56,198 nt of DNA, from positions 1-56,198 of the forward strand of contig JANQRU010000002.1 in assembly GCA_028284415.1 (NCBI GenBank). The letters are read 5' to 3'. Both the position numbers and the translations under genes were made by a program. This DNA is from Pyrinomonadaceae bacterium (lineage in GTDB: Bacteria > Acidobacteriota > Blastocatellia > Pyrinomonadales > Pyrinomonadaceae). Shown here one piece after another: positions 44,967 to 52,882 of the stretch (positions are counted from its first letter, which is position 1; each line of letters opens with the position of its first letter). The notes below the pieces were generated by a model, which searched no databases, was not told where the DNA came from, and was given only the letters and a program-made list of their open reading frames with translations.

Positions 44967-46220
44967 ATGAAAATCGCATTTACTTTTCTTTTGATATCAG
45001 TCGGTTTAGTTAGTTTCATTCAAGCACAAAACTCTCTTACCGAAACTCTTTTCAAAAATAAATACAGCATAAAATTAGAAAACGGTGAACTCGTCGGCAA
45101 AGGTGCTGACTTGCTTGTGAAAGAAGCCAAATCTTCACAATTTTTCCTAATCGGCGAATCTCACGGAATTGCCGAGCTGCCGATGCTTACAACTTCCCTT
45201 TTCAAACAAATTCATTCATACGGATATAATTATTTTGCAATCGAAACGGGACCAATTACGGCTCGTCGGATTGAAAACTTTGCGAAAACTTCAAATGGAT
45301 TTACCAAATTCAGTAAAAAATATCCATTTGCTTTACCCTTTTTTAATCTGAAAGAAGAAGCAGCAATGATTGAAGAAGTTTTGAAAATCAGCAATAAAAA
45401 CAAACCGATTTTATGGGGATTAGATCAAGAATTTGCCGCCTCACCACATTTTCATATCGTCCGACTTTATGAACTTGCTCCGGATTCAAAATCCAAAGCG
45501 ATAGTCAAACCTTATTACGACCAAATAACGACTGAATTTGAAAGAATCATCAAAACAAAAAATCCGAGTCAAGCATTTTTATCATCTGCAAAAGCTGAAG
45601 ATTTTGAAAAGCTAGATTCGGCATTTGCAAATTCTAAAAACAAAGAGGCTTTGGAAATTTTGAGCGAACTGCGTTTGAGTTGGGAAATTTATCAAAAATA
45701 TTTTACGAGAGAAGGCTATAATTCAAATAATCTGCGAGCAAGATTGATGAAGCGTAATTTTATGAATTATTACCGAAAAGCCTTGCAAAAAGAAAAAATG
45801 CCAAAGGTAATTTTCAAATTTGGTGCAAACCACATGACACGCGGGATGAATTATACAGAAGTTTTTGACATTGGAAATTTTGTTTCGGAAATTGCTGATT
45901 CAAATGGCTCAAAGTCTTTTAACCTATTGGTTCATGCCACAAGCGGAAAACAAAATCGCTGGTTTCCATTTATTCCTGACGAATCGCTCAAACAGAAACC
46001 CGTTAATGCAAAAGATTCTGGTTTCGCGGATATGAATTTGTTTTTGGAAATTGCCGATAAAAAAGACTGGACTCTAGTTGATCTAAAACCATTTAGAAAT
46101 CCACTTCACTATGGGAAAATGAAAAATTTACCAAAAGGCTTTAAGGAAATGGTCTTCGGCTTTGACGCTGTGCTTTTAATTCCAAATGTTAATGCATCAA
46201 ATTATTTCGATTGGAAGTAG
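44967..46220 (+). CDS. Secreted erythromycin esterase/ChaN-like protein
   Basis: The 417-aa protein has a signal peptide (IAFTFLLISVGLVSFIQAQ). Motifs FFLIGESHGIAELP, YFAIETGP, PILWGLDQEF and VIFKFGANHMTRG resemble the EreA/ChaN/TraB superfamily, in which the ESHG histidine and later E and H residues form a metal or catalytic site. Members hydrolyse macrolides, bind heme or process small molecules; the function here is unknown, and true erythromycin esterase activity is not implied. The ATG at 44967 gives a proper signal peptide; a TTG at 44949 would add six residues and overlap GAGGA. Confidence 0.65.
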   Translation: MKIAFTFLLISVGLVSFIQAQNSLTETLFKNKYSIKLENGELVGKGADLLVKEAKSSQFFLIGESHGIAELPMLTTSLFKQIHSYGYNYFAIETGPITARRIENFAKTSNGFTKFSKKYPFALPFFNLKEEAAMIEEVLKISNKNKPILWGLDQEFAASPHFHIVRLYELAPDSKSKAIVKPYYDQITTEFERIIKTKNPSQAFLSSAKAEDFEKLDSAFANSKNKEALEILSELRLSWEIYQKYFTREGYNSNNLRARLMKRNFMNYYRKALQKEKMPKVIFKFGANHMTRGMNYTEVFDIGNFVSEIADSNGSKSFNLLVHATSGKQNRWFPFIPDESLKQKPVNAKDSGFADMNLFLEIADKKDWTLVDLKPFRNPLHYGKMKNLPKGFKEMVFGFDAVLLIPNVNASNYFDWK

Positions 46221-46372
46221 AGCAAAAAATCTAATTTTTTTCCAAGACGAAATATCTTATTCACTTTTTTGTCATAAATTATTATCTGTGGGTGTTATTG
46301 ATGTATAAGCTATAAATCCGCAGAAATTTATTAGTTCACAGAGCATTAAGAGTTTTGGAGGAGAACAGGAAA

Positions 46373-47593
46373 ATGAGAGTATTTTCAAGTATTTTGCTGG
46401 TTTTTTTAATCACAACTTTGGGCATTGGAAAAAGTTTTACAAAAATTGACTCGGAAAAACTCAAACATCTGATAGAAGGTGGAAAGGAAACCAATAGCGA
46501 CGCGGTTATTGTTATTCAGGATGGAAAAACTCTTGTAGAAGAGTATTACGGAAAGGAAAAAGGTGCGGTCTATATTGCTTCAGCGGGAAAATCCTTAACG
46601 GCTTTGGCAATCGGCAAATTAATAGATCAGGGAAAAATCAAATCGCTAGATCAACCTGTAAGCGATTTTTATCCTGAATGGATTCAGGGAAATAAAAAAC
46701 AAATAACCATCAGAATGCTACTTAACCACACATCGGGAATTCAAAATATTCCGAACGCAAGTGTTGAGATCGAACGAAAATATCCACCTGTCAATGTGAT
46801 AAAGCTCGCCATCGCCGCTGAGCTAACAAATCTGCCCGGAACAAATTGGAGCTATAACAATAAAGCAGTTGGGCTTTTGGCAGGAATTATTGAAAAGGCT
46901 TCTGGCAAACGTATGGACATATATTTTGCCGATGAATTTTACTCCCCAATGAATATCGCGGATTATAATTGGATTTGGGATGAAGACGGCAATCCACTCG
47001 CATACGGCGGACATATGATCGAACCGATGGGACTTGCCAAATTCGGAATTCTGATGCTGAACGGCGGTCAGTTTGAAGGAAAACAAATTGTAAGCCGTGC
47101 TTTTGTTGAAGAAGCGGTAAAACCGGGGCAAAAATTCTTTACAGCAAGCGGTCTGCTCTGGTGGCGTTATACGAAAACTTCAAAAAGCGTGATTGATACA
47201 GAAAGATTTATAAAAATGAGGCAAGATAAAATCAATGCCGAATTCCTCCAAAAAATCGCTCCATTGGAAAATAAAGTTTTTGAATCGGATAACGAGTATT
47301 TTGCCGCACTTGAAAAAGCTCTAGGTAAAGAATGGAGAAAAACACTCCGTGAAACTTTGAAAAATACTAATTACGGATTGCGAAAACGAATATTCAGCGA
47401 TGAGACAATTGGTTATTACGCTTCCGGTTTTCGTGGTAATTATCTGTTGGTAATGCCGGAAGATAAATTAATTGCGGTTCGAGTAGTAAGAAATAGCAAA
47501 AACTATAATTGGAACACAGATGGCTTCGGAGATTTCTTGCAGCTAGCAGCAGAATTAACGGGCAAAAGCTTATCACCACCGCCCGTCAGATAA
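46373..47593 (+). CDS. Class C beta-lactamase-fold serine hydrolase
   Basis: The 406-aa protein is exported (signal peptide SSILLVFLITTLGIG). It has the penicillin-binding fold motifs: S70-x-x-K73 in IASAGKSLTALA and the Y-x-N in NWSYNNKAVG; LLNHTSGI is also typical. The third motif is not clear. Most such proteins (AmpC-like, EstB-like, D-aminopeptidase-like) are esterases or peptidases acting in the periplasm, so beta-lactam resistance should not be assumed. The ATG at 46373 is chosen since GGAGGAG lies 9 nt upstream and overlaps the longer TTG frame from 46355. The next gene follows after 13 nt. Confidence 0.8.
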   Translation: MRVFSSILLVFLITTLGIGKSFTKIDSEKLKHLIEGGKETNSDAVIVIQDGKTLVEEYYGKEKGAVYIASAGKSLTALAIGKLIDQGKIKSLDQPVSDFYPEWIQGNKKQITIRMLLNHTSGIQNIPNASVEIERKYPPVNVIKLAIAAELTNLPGTNWSYNNKAVGLLAGIIEKASGKRMDIYFADEFYSPMNIADYNWIWDEDGNPLAYGGHMIEPMGLAKFGILMLNGGQFEGKQIVSRAFVEEAVKPGQKFFTASGLLWWRYTKTSKSVIDTERFIKMRQDKINAEFLQKIAPLENKVFESDNEYFAALEKALGKEWRKTLRETLKNTNYGLRKRIFSDETIGYYASGFRGNYLLVMPEDKLIAVRVVRNSKNYNWNTDGFGDFLQLAAELTGKSLSPPPVR

Positions 47594-47606
47594 TTCTATA
47601 TTTGAT

Positions 47607-48161
47607 ATGAAAATAATTGATGCGACAGAAGATGAAAAACTAAATCAACAAATGGCTGAGATTTTGCTTGATGGCTTTAGCGATACGGGAACTCAGGCTT
47701 GGTCAACGATGGAAGAATGCGAAAAGGAAGTTGCAGATTCTTTGGAAGAGAAAAAGATCAGCCGCATTGCCGTTAATGATGAAGACGAAGTTTTAGCCTG
47801 GACGATCGGCGAAGAGATTTATACAAACTACACTTGGGAACTCGCTCTGCTTGTCGTCCGCAGAAATGTAAAAGCAAAAGGCATCGGCAGAAAGACGCTC
47901 AAAGATTTTGAAGAGCAAGTGCTAAAACGTGGCGGCTCGGTCGTTTTTCTCGGAAGCGATGACGAAAATAATCGCACAAGCCTCGGCGGAATCGAACTCT
48001 ATCCAAACCCACTCGAACACCTCGCCAACATCAACAATCTAGGCGATCATCCATACGAATTCTACCAAAAATGTGGTTACACAATTACGGGAGTCATTCC
48101 ACACGCCAACGGCTTCGGCAAACCTGATATTTGGATGACAAAACAACTTTTAAAAAAGTAG
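47607..48161 (+). CDS. AAC(6')-Ii-like aminoglycoside N-acetyltransferase
   Basis: The 184-aa GNAT protein aligns by eye with enterococcal AAC(6')-Ii through most of its length: RIAVNDEDEV, WELALLVV, KGIGRKTLKDFEEQV, RGG, FLGSDDENNRTSLGGIELY, HPYEFYQKCGY and the C-terminal ANGFGKPDIWMTK. That enzyme acetylates the 6'-amine of aminoglycosides but also small basic proteins. The acetyl-CoA loop RNVKAKGIGRK is intact. This family member is probably chromosomal and its natural substrate is unknown. It is 13 nt after the serine hydrolase gene. Confidence 0.75.
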   Translation: MKIIDATEDEKLNQQMAEILLDGFSDTGTQAWSTMEECEKEVADSLEEKKISRIAVNDEDEVLAWTIGEEIYTNYTWELALLVVRRNVKAKGIGRKTLKDFEEQVLKRGGSVVFLGSDDENNRTSLGGIELYPNPLEHLANINNLGDHPYEFYQKCGYTITGVIPHANGFGKPDIWMTKQLLKK

Positions 48162-48171
48162 AAGAATAATT

Positions 48172-48256
48172 ATCCACAGATAAACACGGATAGCCACAGA
48201 TTTTTAAACTCTCTTTCTATTTTTCTTATCCGTGTTTATCTGTGTTCATCTGTGGA
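48172..48256. repeat. Dispersed inverted repeat, copy B
   Basis: A perfect 18-bp stem (48175-48192, CACAGATAAACACGGATA, with 48227-48244) is the core of the same element as at 41176-41282; both end in TGTGTTCATCTGTGG. The copy lies between the AAC-like gene and the 3-hydroxyanthranilate dioxygenase gene. Confidence 0.78.
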
Positions 48257-48296
48257 CAATTTCTTTTCTTCCACTTTGTGAATTAAAATAAACATT

Positions 48297-48821
48297 ATGC
48301 TAATACAGAGACCTTTTAATTTCAAAAAATGGATTGACGAACACAGACACTTGCTCAAACCGCCCGTCGGAAACAAATGCGTTTGGGAAGATGCAGAATT
48401 TATCGTGATGGTCGTCGGTGGACCGAATTCACGCAAAGATTATCACTACGACGAAGGCGAAGAATTTTTCTACCAACTCGAAGGCGACATCACCGTTAAA
48501 ATCCAGGAAGACGGCAAAGCGGTTGATGTTCCAATCAAAGAAGGTGAGATTTTCCTGCTTCCGCCAAGAGTCCCGCACAACCCAGTCCGTGGCGAAAACA
48601 CAGTCGGTTTGGTCATCGAACGCCAACGTCGCAACAGCGAAAAAGACGGACTTATGTGGTTCTGCGAAAACTGCAATGAAAAACTTTATGAAGAATATTT
48701 CGTTCTAACCAACATTATGACGCAATTCCAAGAAGTCTTCGAAAGATTTTATGGAAGCGAAGAAAACCGAACTTGTAATAGTTGCGGAACAGTTATGCTA
48801 CCTCCGCCTGTTGTAAGTTAA
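48297..48821 (+). CDS. nbaC: 3-hydroxyanthranilate 3,4-dioxygenase
   Basis: This cupin enzyme opens the ring of 3-hydroxyanthranilate to 2-amino-3-carboxymuconate semialdehyde. The 174-aa product has the iron ligands H50, E56 and H94, the substrate arginines R46 and R98 and E108, and a second rubredoxin-like metal site of C123, C126, C160 and C163. These positions are shifted by 1-2 from the Cupriavidus metallidurans enzyme (H51, E57, H95; C125, C128, C162, C165). It is the key enzyme of tryptophan/kynurenine breakdown or of quinolinate (NAD) synthesis. The VOC gene follows after 10 nt. Confidence 0.92.
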   Translation: MLIQRPFNFKKWIDEHRHLLKPPVGNKCVWEDAEFIVMVVGGPNSRKDYHYDEGEEFFYQLEGDITVKIQEDGKAVDVPIKEGEIFLLPPRVPHNPVRGENTVGLVIERQRRNSEKDGLMWFCENCNEKLYEEYFVLTNIMTQFQEVFERFYGSEENRTCNSCGTVMLPPPVVS

Positions 48822-48831
48822 AAGCGAAAAA

Positions 48832-49548
48832 ATGACAGACAATAATTTTGTATGGACAGACCTTTCAACTTTTGATTTGGAAGTTGCCAAAACCTTTTAT
48901 TCAAATGTATTCGGTTGGGAATACTTTGGAAATGGCGAAGGTTATTTTATGGCAATGGCTTCAAATCAAGAGGCAAGTGGACTTTATGAAACACCCGAAA
49001 AATTTCGCCAAATGAATATGCCGTCTTTTTGGATGTCATATATTCAAGTCGAAAACCTTGAGCAAACTGTCAAAAAAGCAAAAGAATCTGGCGGAATAAT
49101 TGAATTAGTTGATACCGAACAGCAAATCGGCAAAATCGCTTTAATCAGAGATCCTTCCGGTGCAGGATTTACGGTTTATGAAGGCAATCAGCTTAATGCT
49201 AGAACACAAAACACAATCGGTACAATGGTTTGGAATGATCTTTTTGTTTCCGACGCTTCGTTGGTGATTGATTTTTATAAACACATTTTCGATTGGCAAA
49301 TTGTCGAATCTGACTATGAACGCTATCTCATTTACAACAGCAATCAAGAAAACATAAGTGCCATTCAACAAATCAGCAACGAAATCAAAGGAAAACATGA
49401 ATATTGGGCAGTTTATTTTGCAGTCGCCAATCTAGAAGAAACCAAACAAAAAGTTATTGCTAATAACGGAAAAGTTATTTATGAGGATTCTAATTCTGTT
49501 TTACTAGGCGACCCTTTTGATGCGATGTTTCAAGTTATAATCGTATAA
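48832..49548 (+). CDS. VOC-superfamily (glyoxalase-like) protein, tandem domains
   Basis: The 238-aa protein is two VOC domains in tandem, about residues 6-120 and 125-238. Each begins with a short strand, then an aromatic helix (AKTFYSNVFGWEYF and VIDFYKHIFDWQIV) and ends in a strand such as ALIRDPSGAGFTVYE. Conserved metal ligands are not all evident. Members include glyoxalases, ring-cleavage dioxygenases and binding proteins; no activity can be assigned. It directly follows nbaC, and behind it lies a decayed copy of the nbaC 3' end, which hints at insertion or duplication. Confidence 0.78.
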   Translation: MTDNNFVWTDLSTFDLEVAKTFYSNVFGWEYFGNGEGYFMAMASNQEASGLYETPEKFRQMNMPSFWMSYIQVENLEQTVKKAKESGGIIELVDTEQQIGKIALIRDPSGAGFTVYEGNQLNARTQNTIGTMVWNDLFVSDASLVIDFYKHIFDWQIVESDYERYLIYNSNQENISAIQQISNEIKGKHEYWAVYFAVANLEETKQKVIANNGKVIYEDSNSVLLGDPFDAMFQVIIV

Positions 49549-49586
49549 AGCTCACTAATTAACTAAAAATCCACCTAAAATAATTT

Positions 49587-49623
49587 CGGAACAGTTATGT
49601 AAATGCTACCTGTTGTGAGCTAA
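49587..49623 (+). pseudogene. Decayed copy of the nbaC 3' end
   Basis: Positions 49587-49623 align with the last 37 nt of nbaC (48785-48821): an identical block CGGAACAGTTATG, a 6-nt insertion (TAAATG), then CTACC and TGTTGT-G-AG-C-TAA with a 6-nt deletion and two substitutions. Some similarity extends a little upstream. It is a fossil of nbaC left behind the VOC gene. Confidence 0.65.
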
Positions 49624-49698
49624 TATCTGTAGCTTTGATTTCACAAAAGTCTACGAAGGCTTGATTATATTGTTTTCACAAGTAAAAATATCAGCAGT

Positions 49699-50067
49699 TT
49701 GAAATTTTATCTAAAACAAAACTTATCCGCTTTTTTGATGCTGAGCCTCGTATGGGTTTTTGTGAGTTGTTTTTTTCTGTGTTTTGAAAATGACAGTTGC
49801 AAAGATGATTCTGCAGACTCGACGGAAATCTCGGTAGTTTTTGAAAATCCTTCACACGAAGATGCTTGTCCGATACAAGCTACTGCAAAAACGACTCTGA
49901 ACGAGAGAGTATTTTTCAAACTCGAACCGGCAACAGTAAGCGGTAAATTTTCTACAAGTTATTCATCGTTCGATGTTGTCAACAAATATTCAAAACATCA
50001 AACGGAATTCTATCTTCCACCTAAACTCACTTCTCAAAATAAACGACCGTTTATATTAAGAATTTAA
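49699..50067 (+). CDS. Small Cys-containing anchored or exported protein
   Basis: The protein of up to 122 residues starts with TTG at 49699; an ATG at 49738 is an alternative. It has one hydrophobic stretch (AFLMLSLVWVFVSCFFLCF) that could be a signal or lipobox-like anchor, and four cysteines overall (SC, LC, DSC, DACP). I recognise no family. It precedes the thioredoxin-like TlpA gene by 95 nt, and its extracytoplasmic cysteines could be a partner or substrate of that protein (inference). Confidence 0.5.
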   Translation: MKFYLKQNLSAFLMLSLVWVFVSCFFLCFENDSCKDDSADSTEISVVFENPSHEDACPIQATAKTTLNERVFFKLEPATVSGKFSTSYSSFDVVNKYSKHQTEFYLPPKLTSQNKRPFILRI

Positions 50068-50162
50068 AAATTTCCAAAATAATTTACTGCAATTAAGTCA
50101 GCCGTGTTTATTTATAAATGCGGGCGTATTCATTTGTTGAATTATATTTGGGAGATTTTTAA

Positions 50163-51095
50163 ATGAGATATTTATTTTTAATTTTTGCACTCTCGCTTTT
50201 TGCATTCAATGCTTTTGCACAGACAAAAGACGTTACTATTAATGATGTTGAAGGGCAGATTGTTTGTTGTGCTGAGTGTTGGGCGGAAGCAGACAGAACT
50301 AAGGTTGAGTTTGGGACGGCGGAAGATTTGTTAAAGGCGGGGGCTTGTATTGATAAGGGCGATCCGACTTTGATTGCTGTGCAAGATGGCGATAAGTTTA
50401 ATCTTTACAGACTTGAGCAAGGCAAATTTAAGCTGACTGAAAAGAATTGGTTGAGCTATATCGGCAAATCGGTTTTGGTTTCTGGGCAACTTAAAAAGAA
50501 GAAAAAAGTTTTTGTCGTTGATACTTTGAAAGTTGTTAAAGACAGCATTGCCGAACGTGAGCGAAAAGCGGCGATTGGACAAATTATCGAACTCAAACTC
50601 AAGGATTTATTTGGTACTGACCAGAGTTTGAGCCAGTTCAAAGGGCGGATTGTAATTTTGAATTTTTGGGCAACTTATTGTTTGCCTTGTCGAGAAGAAA
50701 TGCCCGATTTGGCGAAGATTCAAAACGAATATGCGGCACTTGGCGTGCAAGTTATCGGAGCTTCGGTTGATGAAGTTTCTGACAGACCGAAGGTTTTAAA
50801 GTTTATTAAAGAAACGAAAGTGAACTTCCCGATTTGGATGGGAGCGACTGGTGCAGATATGACTCGTTTCGGGCTCGGAACGGCTTTACCGGGAACGGTC
50901 ATAATTGATAAAACAGGAAAAATCGTCAAGATAATTTCGGGTATCGTCAAAGCCGACGAACTGCGAAAAGACATTGATGGCATGCTCCAAATGGCGGAGA
51001 GCAAAGTCGAAACTATCGAACCAAAGCCAACCGAAACGATTGCTCGAAAAGAAACGAAAAAATCTTCATCCAAAGTCTCAACTGTCCCAAGTTGA
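50163..51095 (+). CDS. TlpA-like thioredoxin with an extra N-terminal domain
   Basis: The 310-aa protein has a signal peptide (to FAQT), an N-terminal domain of about 110 residues with its own cysteines (QIVCCAECWAEAD, GACIDKGDP), and a TlpA/ResA-type thioredoxin domain from residue 140 with the redox motif CLPC in FWATYCLPCREEMPD. It should reduce or isomerise disulfides in the periplasm, for example for cytochrome maturation. The cis-proline is in the ALPGTVIID loop. The C-terminal 45 residues are a charged tail. GGGAGA precedes the ATG. The fused N-terminal domain is unknown to me. Confidence 0.82.
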   Translation: MRYLFLIFALSLFAFNAFAQTKDVTINDVEGQIVCCAECWAEADRTKVEFGTAEDLLKAGACIDKGDPTLIAVQDGDKFNLYRLEQGKFKLTEKNWLSYIGKSVLVSGQLKKKKKVFVVDTLKVVKDSIAERERKAAIGQIIELKLKDLFGTDQSLSQFKGRIVILNFWATYCLPCREEMPDLAKIQNEYAALGVQVIGASVDEVSDRPKVLKFIKETKVNFPIWMGATGADMTRFGLGTALPGTVIIDKTGKIVKIISGIVKADELRKDIDGMLQMAESKVETIEPKPTETIARKETKKSSSKVSTVPS

Positions 51096-51104
51096 CCGCT
51101 CTGA

Positions 51105-51647
51105 CCAGGAGAAGGTCGTGCAGTTAGCGGGACAGGAGAAATCAAATATAAATGGACATATGGGACGCGTTTTATACCCGATATTATAAACCGTGCGAAA
51201 TGGCGGAATACTCTGACCTATCAGGTAAATCCGCGTCTTTCGGTCGGCATCGAATACAATCCGCTCGCCGGAAAGGTTTCGCCACTTGCCAATTTCGTGG
51301 CGATAACCGAAACCGAAAAACGCCCTGCGTTAATTTTAGGAACAAGTTCCGATCGCATCGGTACGCCCTCAGGACAATCTTTCTACGCAACTTTCAGCAA
51401 AAACTTAAACCGGGAAACAGGCTTACCGATCTCGCCATATTTCGGCGTAACTTACGGAACTTTTGAAGACAAATTCCGACCGATTGGTGGTTTGAATATT
51501 TCTTTGCCAAACGATTTTTCATCAACGATCCTTTTCGACGGGGTAAAAGTTCATCCGCTCATAAATTACAATCGCGGTCGTCATCAGTTCGGGTTTATGT
51601 TGGTTGAAAGCAAAAAAGCTGGATTTAGTTACAGCGTTTCGTTTTAA
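51105..51647 (+). pseudogene. Outer-membrane beta-barrel-like remnant or frameshifted gene
   Basis: After a stop at 51102-51104 the frame stays open for 180 codons and reads like a beta-barrel protein: TYGTRFIPD, NTLTYQVNPRLSVGIEYNP, SFYATFSKNLNRETG, YFGVTYGTF and a C-terminal YSVSF ending in Phe, as outer membrane proteins do. There is no in-frame ATG, GTG or TTG before the GTG at 51297, which would remove a third of the barrel. A GTG at 51118 with AGGAG 6 nt upstream is one base out of frame. A one-base indel between 51120 and 51189 would restore a complete gene. Otherwise it is a degraded gene. Confidence 0.55.
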
Positions 51648-52191
51648 TGTAAATGTGCAAAATTATATTGATTTGGCAAAGAAAAATGGTGTTGAGTTAA
51701 TTGATACGGGAAAGTGTCAATTTTGCGGAGCAAATGTAAAAAGAGGTATTCACGAATGTGTTGAAATTTTCAGCGTTGGATTTCAAGAAATTGACTATTC
51801 CGCCACTACAAACCACAAATTTATTTTTCTGATTGCTGATGCACATACACTTCAACATCCCGAAATTCACGGGCGTTGGAGCAATCATTTTCATTTAACT
51901 CGTCTGCATTTGGTTTTTGAATACAAAATCAAGTGGCAATACCAATTTTCACCAGTTTTAAGCAAATGTTTGAACGAATATAAAACTAAAAAGCAAGACG
52001 AATATCTTGCATCGCCGCCACCTCTTAAAAGAGGAAATCTTACGACGACAGATATTAAAGAAAAATCCGATGACGCAGAGGAATGTAAACTTATTATTGA
52101 AAATTGGGCAAAAGAAGTTTACGAAAGTTGGCAGGTTAATTATCTAACGGTAAATAAAATTGCACAGCAGTTTTTGGAAAAGAACAAATGA
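51604..52191 (+). CDS. DUF5946-like protein
   Basis: The protein of up to 195 residues has a zinc-like start C-x-x-C-G...C (KCQFCGANVKRGIHEC) and the central motif FLIADAHTLQHPEIHGRW, both fitting the DUF5946 family of unknown function. It has no signal peptide. The longest frame starts with TTG at 51604 inside the preceding remnant; a GTG at 51655, just after that frame ends, is the likelier start. Neither has a Shine-Dalgarno. The next gene follows closely. Confidence 0.6.
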   Translation: MKAKKLDLVTAFRFNVNVQNYIDLAKKNGVELIDTGKCQFCGANVKRGIHECVEIFSVGFQEIDYSATTNHKFIFLIADAHTLQHPEIHGRWSNHFHLTRLHLVFEYKIKWQYQFSPVLSKCLNEYKTKKQDEYLASPPPLKRGNLTTTDIKEKSDDAEECKLIIENWAKEVYESWQVNYLTVNKIAQQFLEKNK

Positions 52192-52234
52192 ACAAACTAA
52201 AAAAATTGATGAATTTTGTAGAATAAAAAAAGCT

Positions 52235-52882
52235 ATGTTGGATTTGTTTTATTACCTGATTAATCACCTCGTTGGAAAACCAAGTGAACCAAAACAAAAA
52301 GAAGAAACATACGCTTTTTCCGAGTCAAGAACTGATGAGTTAGTAAAATTCTTCTGCGGAATTGGGGAATCCGAAATTCTTGACGAATCTATTAAAACTA
52401 CAGATTATCCATTTGAGCCTTCTACGGTATTTCCTAACAAAGAAATTCATTTCTCCGAAATTGATGAAATACATTTAGATGAATATCCGCCGACTTTGAA
52501 AATTGGCGATGAATTGATTTTTATTTCGAGAGAATACATTGCTGAATTAAAAGAGTTTACGGAAAGAAATAACATCAAAGAAGCAAACAGAAATTCAAAT
52601 TGGAATCGAATTACTGAACCATTTTTAGATACTGAATTTGATGAAGAACAAAAGCAAAAAACCATTGAACTTCTTATTGAAAACGGGTTTACCGAGAAAG
52701 AAGTTGCTGACTCAAGAAAAGAAATCGCAGATTATATGATGGAATATAATTTTGGAACAATGCTTTGGGATTGGGTTAGTTTGGGATTAAATGATGTACT
52801 TTCAGTGATGCGTGTGAAGTTGAAGAAAGAAGAGTTTCAAGAATTTTATTGGCGAGCGATGGAGATTGAACAAAGAAAATGA
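52235..52882 (+). CDS. Unrecognised acidic protein
   Basis: The 215-aa protein is acidic and helical, with a short hydrophobic N-terminus (LDLFYYLINHLVG) and a C-terminal region DWVSLGLNDVLSVMRVKLKKEEF. I recognise no domain. The frame continues upstream to a TTG at 52160, which would overlap the previous gene by 32 nt; the ATG at 52235 avoids this. The stop overlaps the start of the AlkD-like gene (ATGA), so the two are translationally coupled. Confidence 0.55.
   Translation: MLDLFYYLINHLVGKPSEPKQKEETYAFSESRTDELVKFFCGIGESEILDESIKTTDYPFEPSTVFPNKEIHFSEIDEIHLDEYPPTLKIGDELIFISREYIAELKEFTERNNIKEANRNSNWNRITEPFLDTEFDEEQKQKTIELLIENGFTEKEVADSRKEIADYMMEYNFGTMLWDWVSLGLNDVLSVMRVKLKKEEFQEFYWRAMEIEQRK

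Noticed and set aside
44967..46220. Erythromycin resistance gene
   Set aside because: Motifs place the protein in the EreA/ChaN superfamily, but it has a signal peptide and is too distant for a resistance call.
46373..47593. Beta-lactamase (AmpC) resistance gene
   Set aside because: Only SxxK and YxN are clear; most proteins of this fold are esterases or peptidases and no regulator is adjacent.
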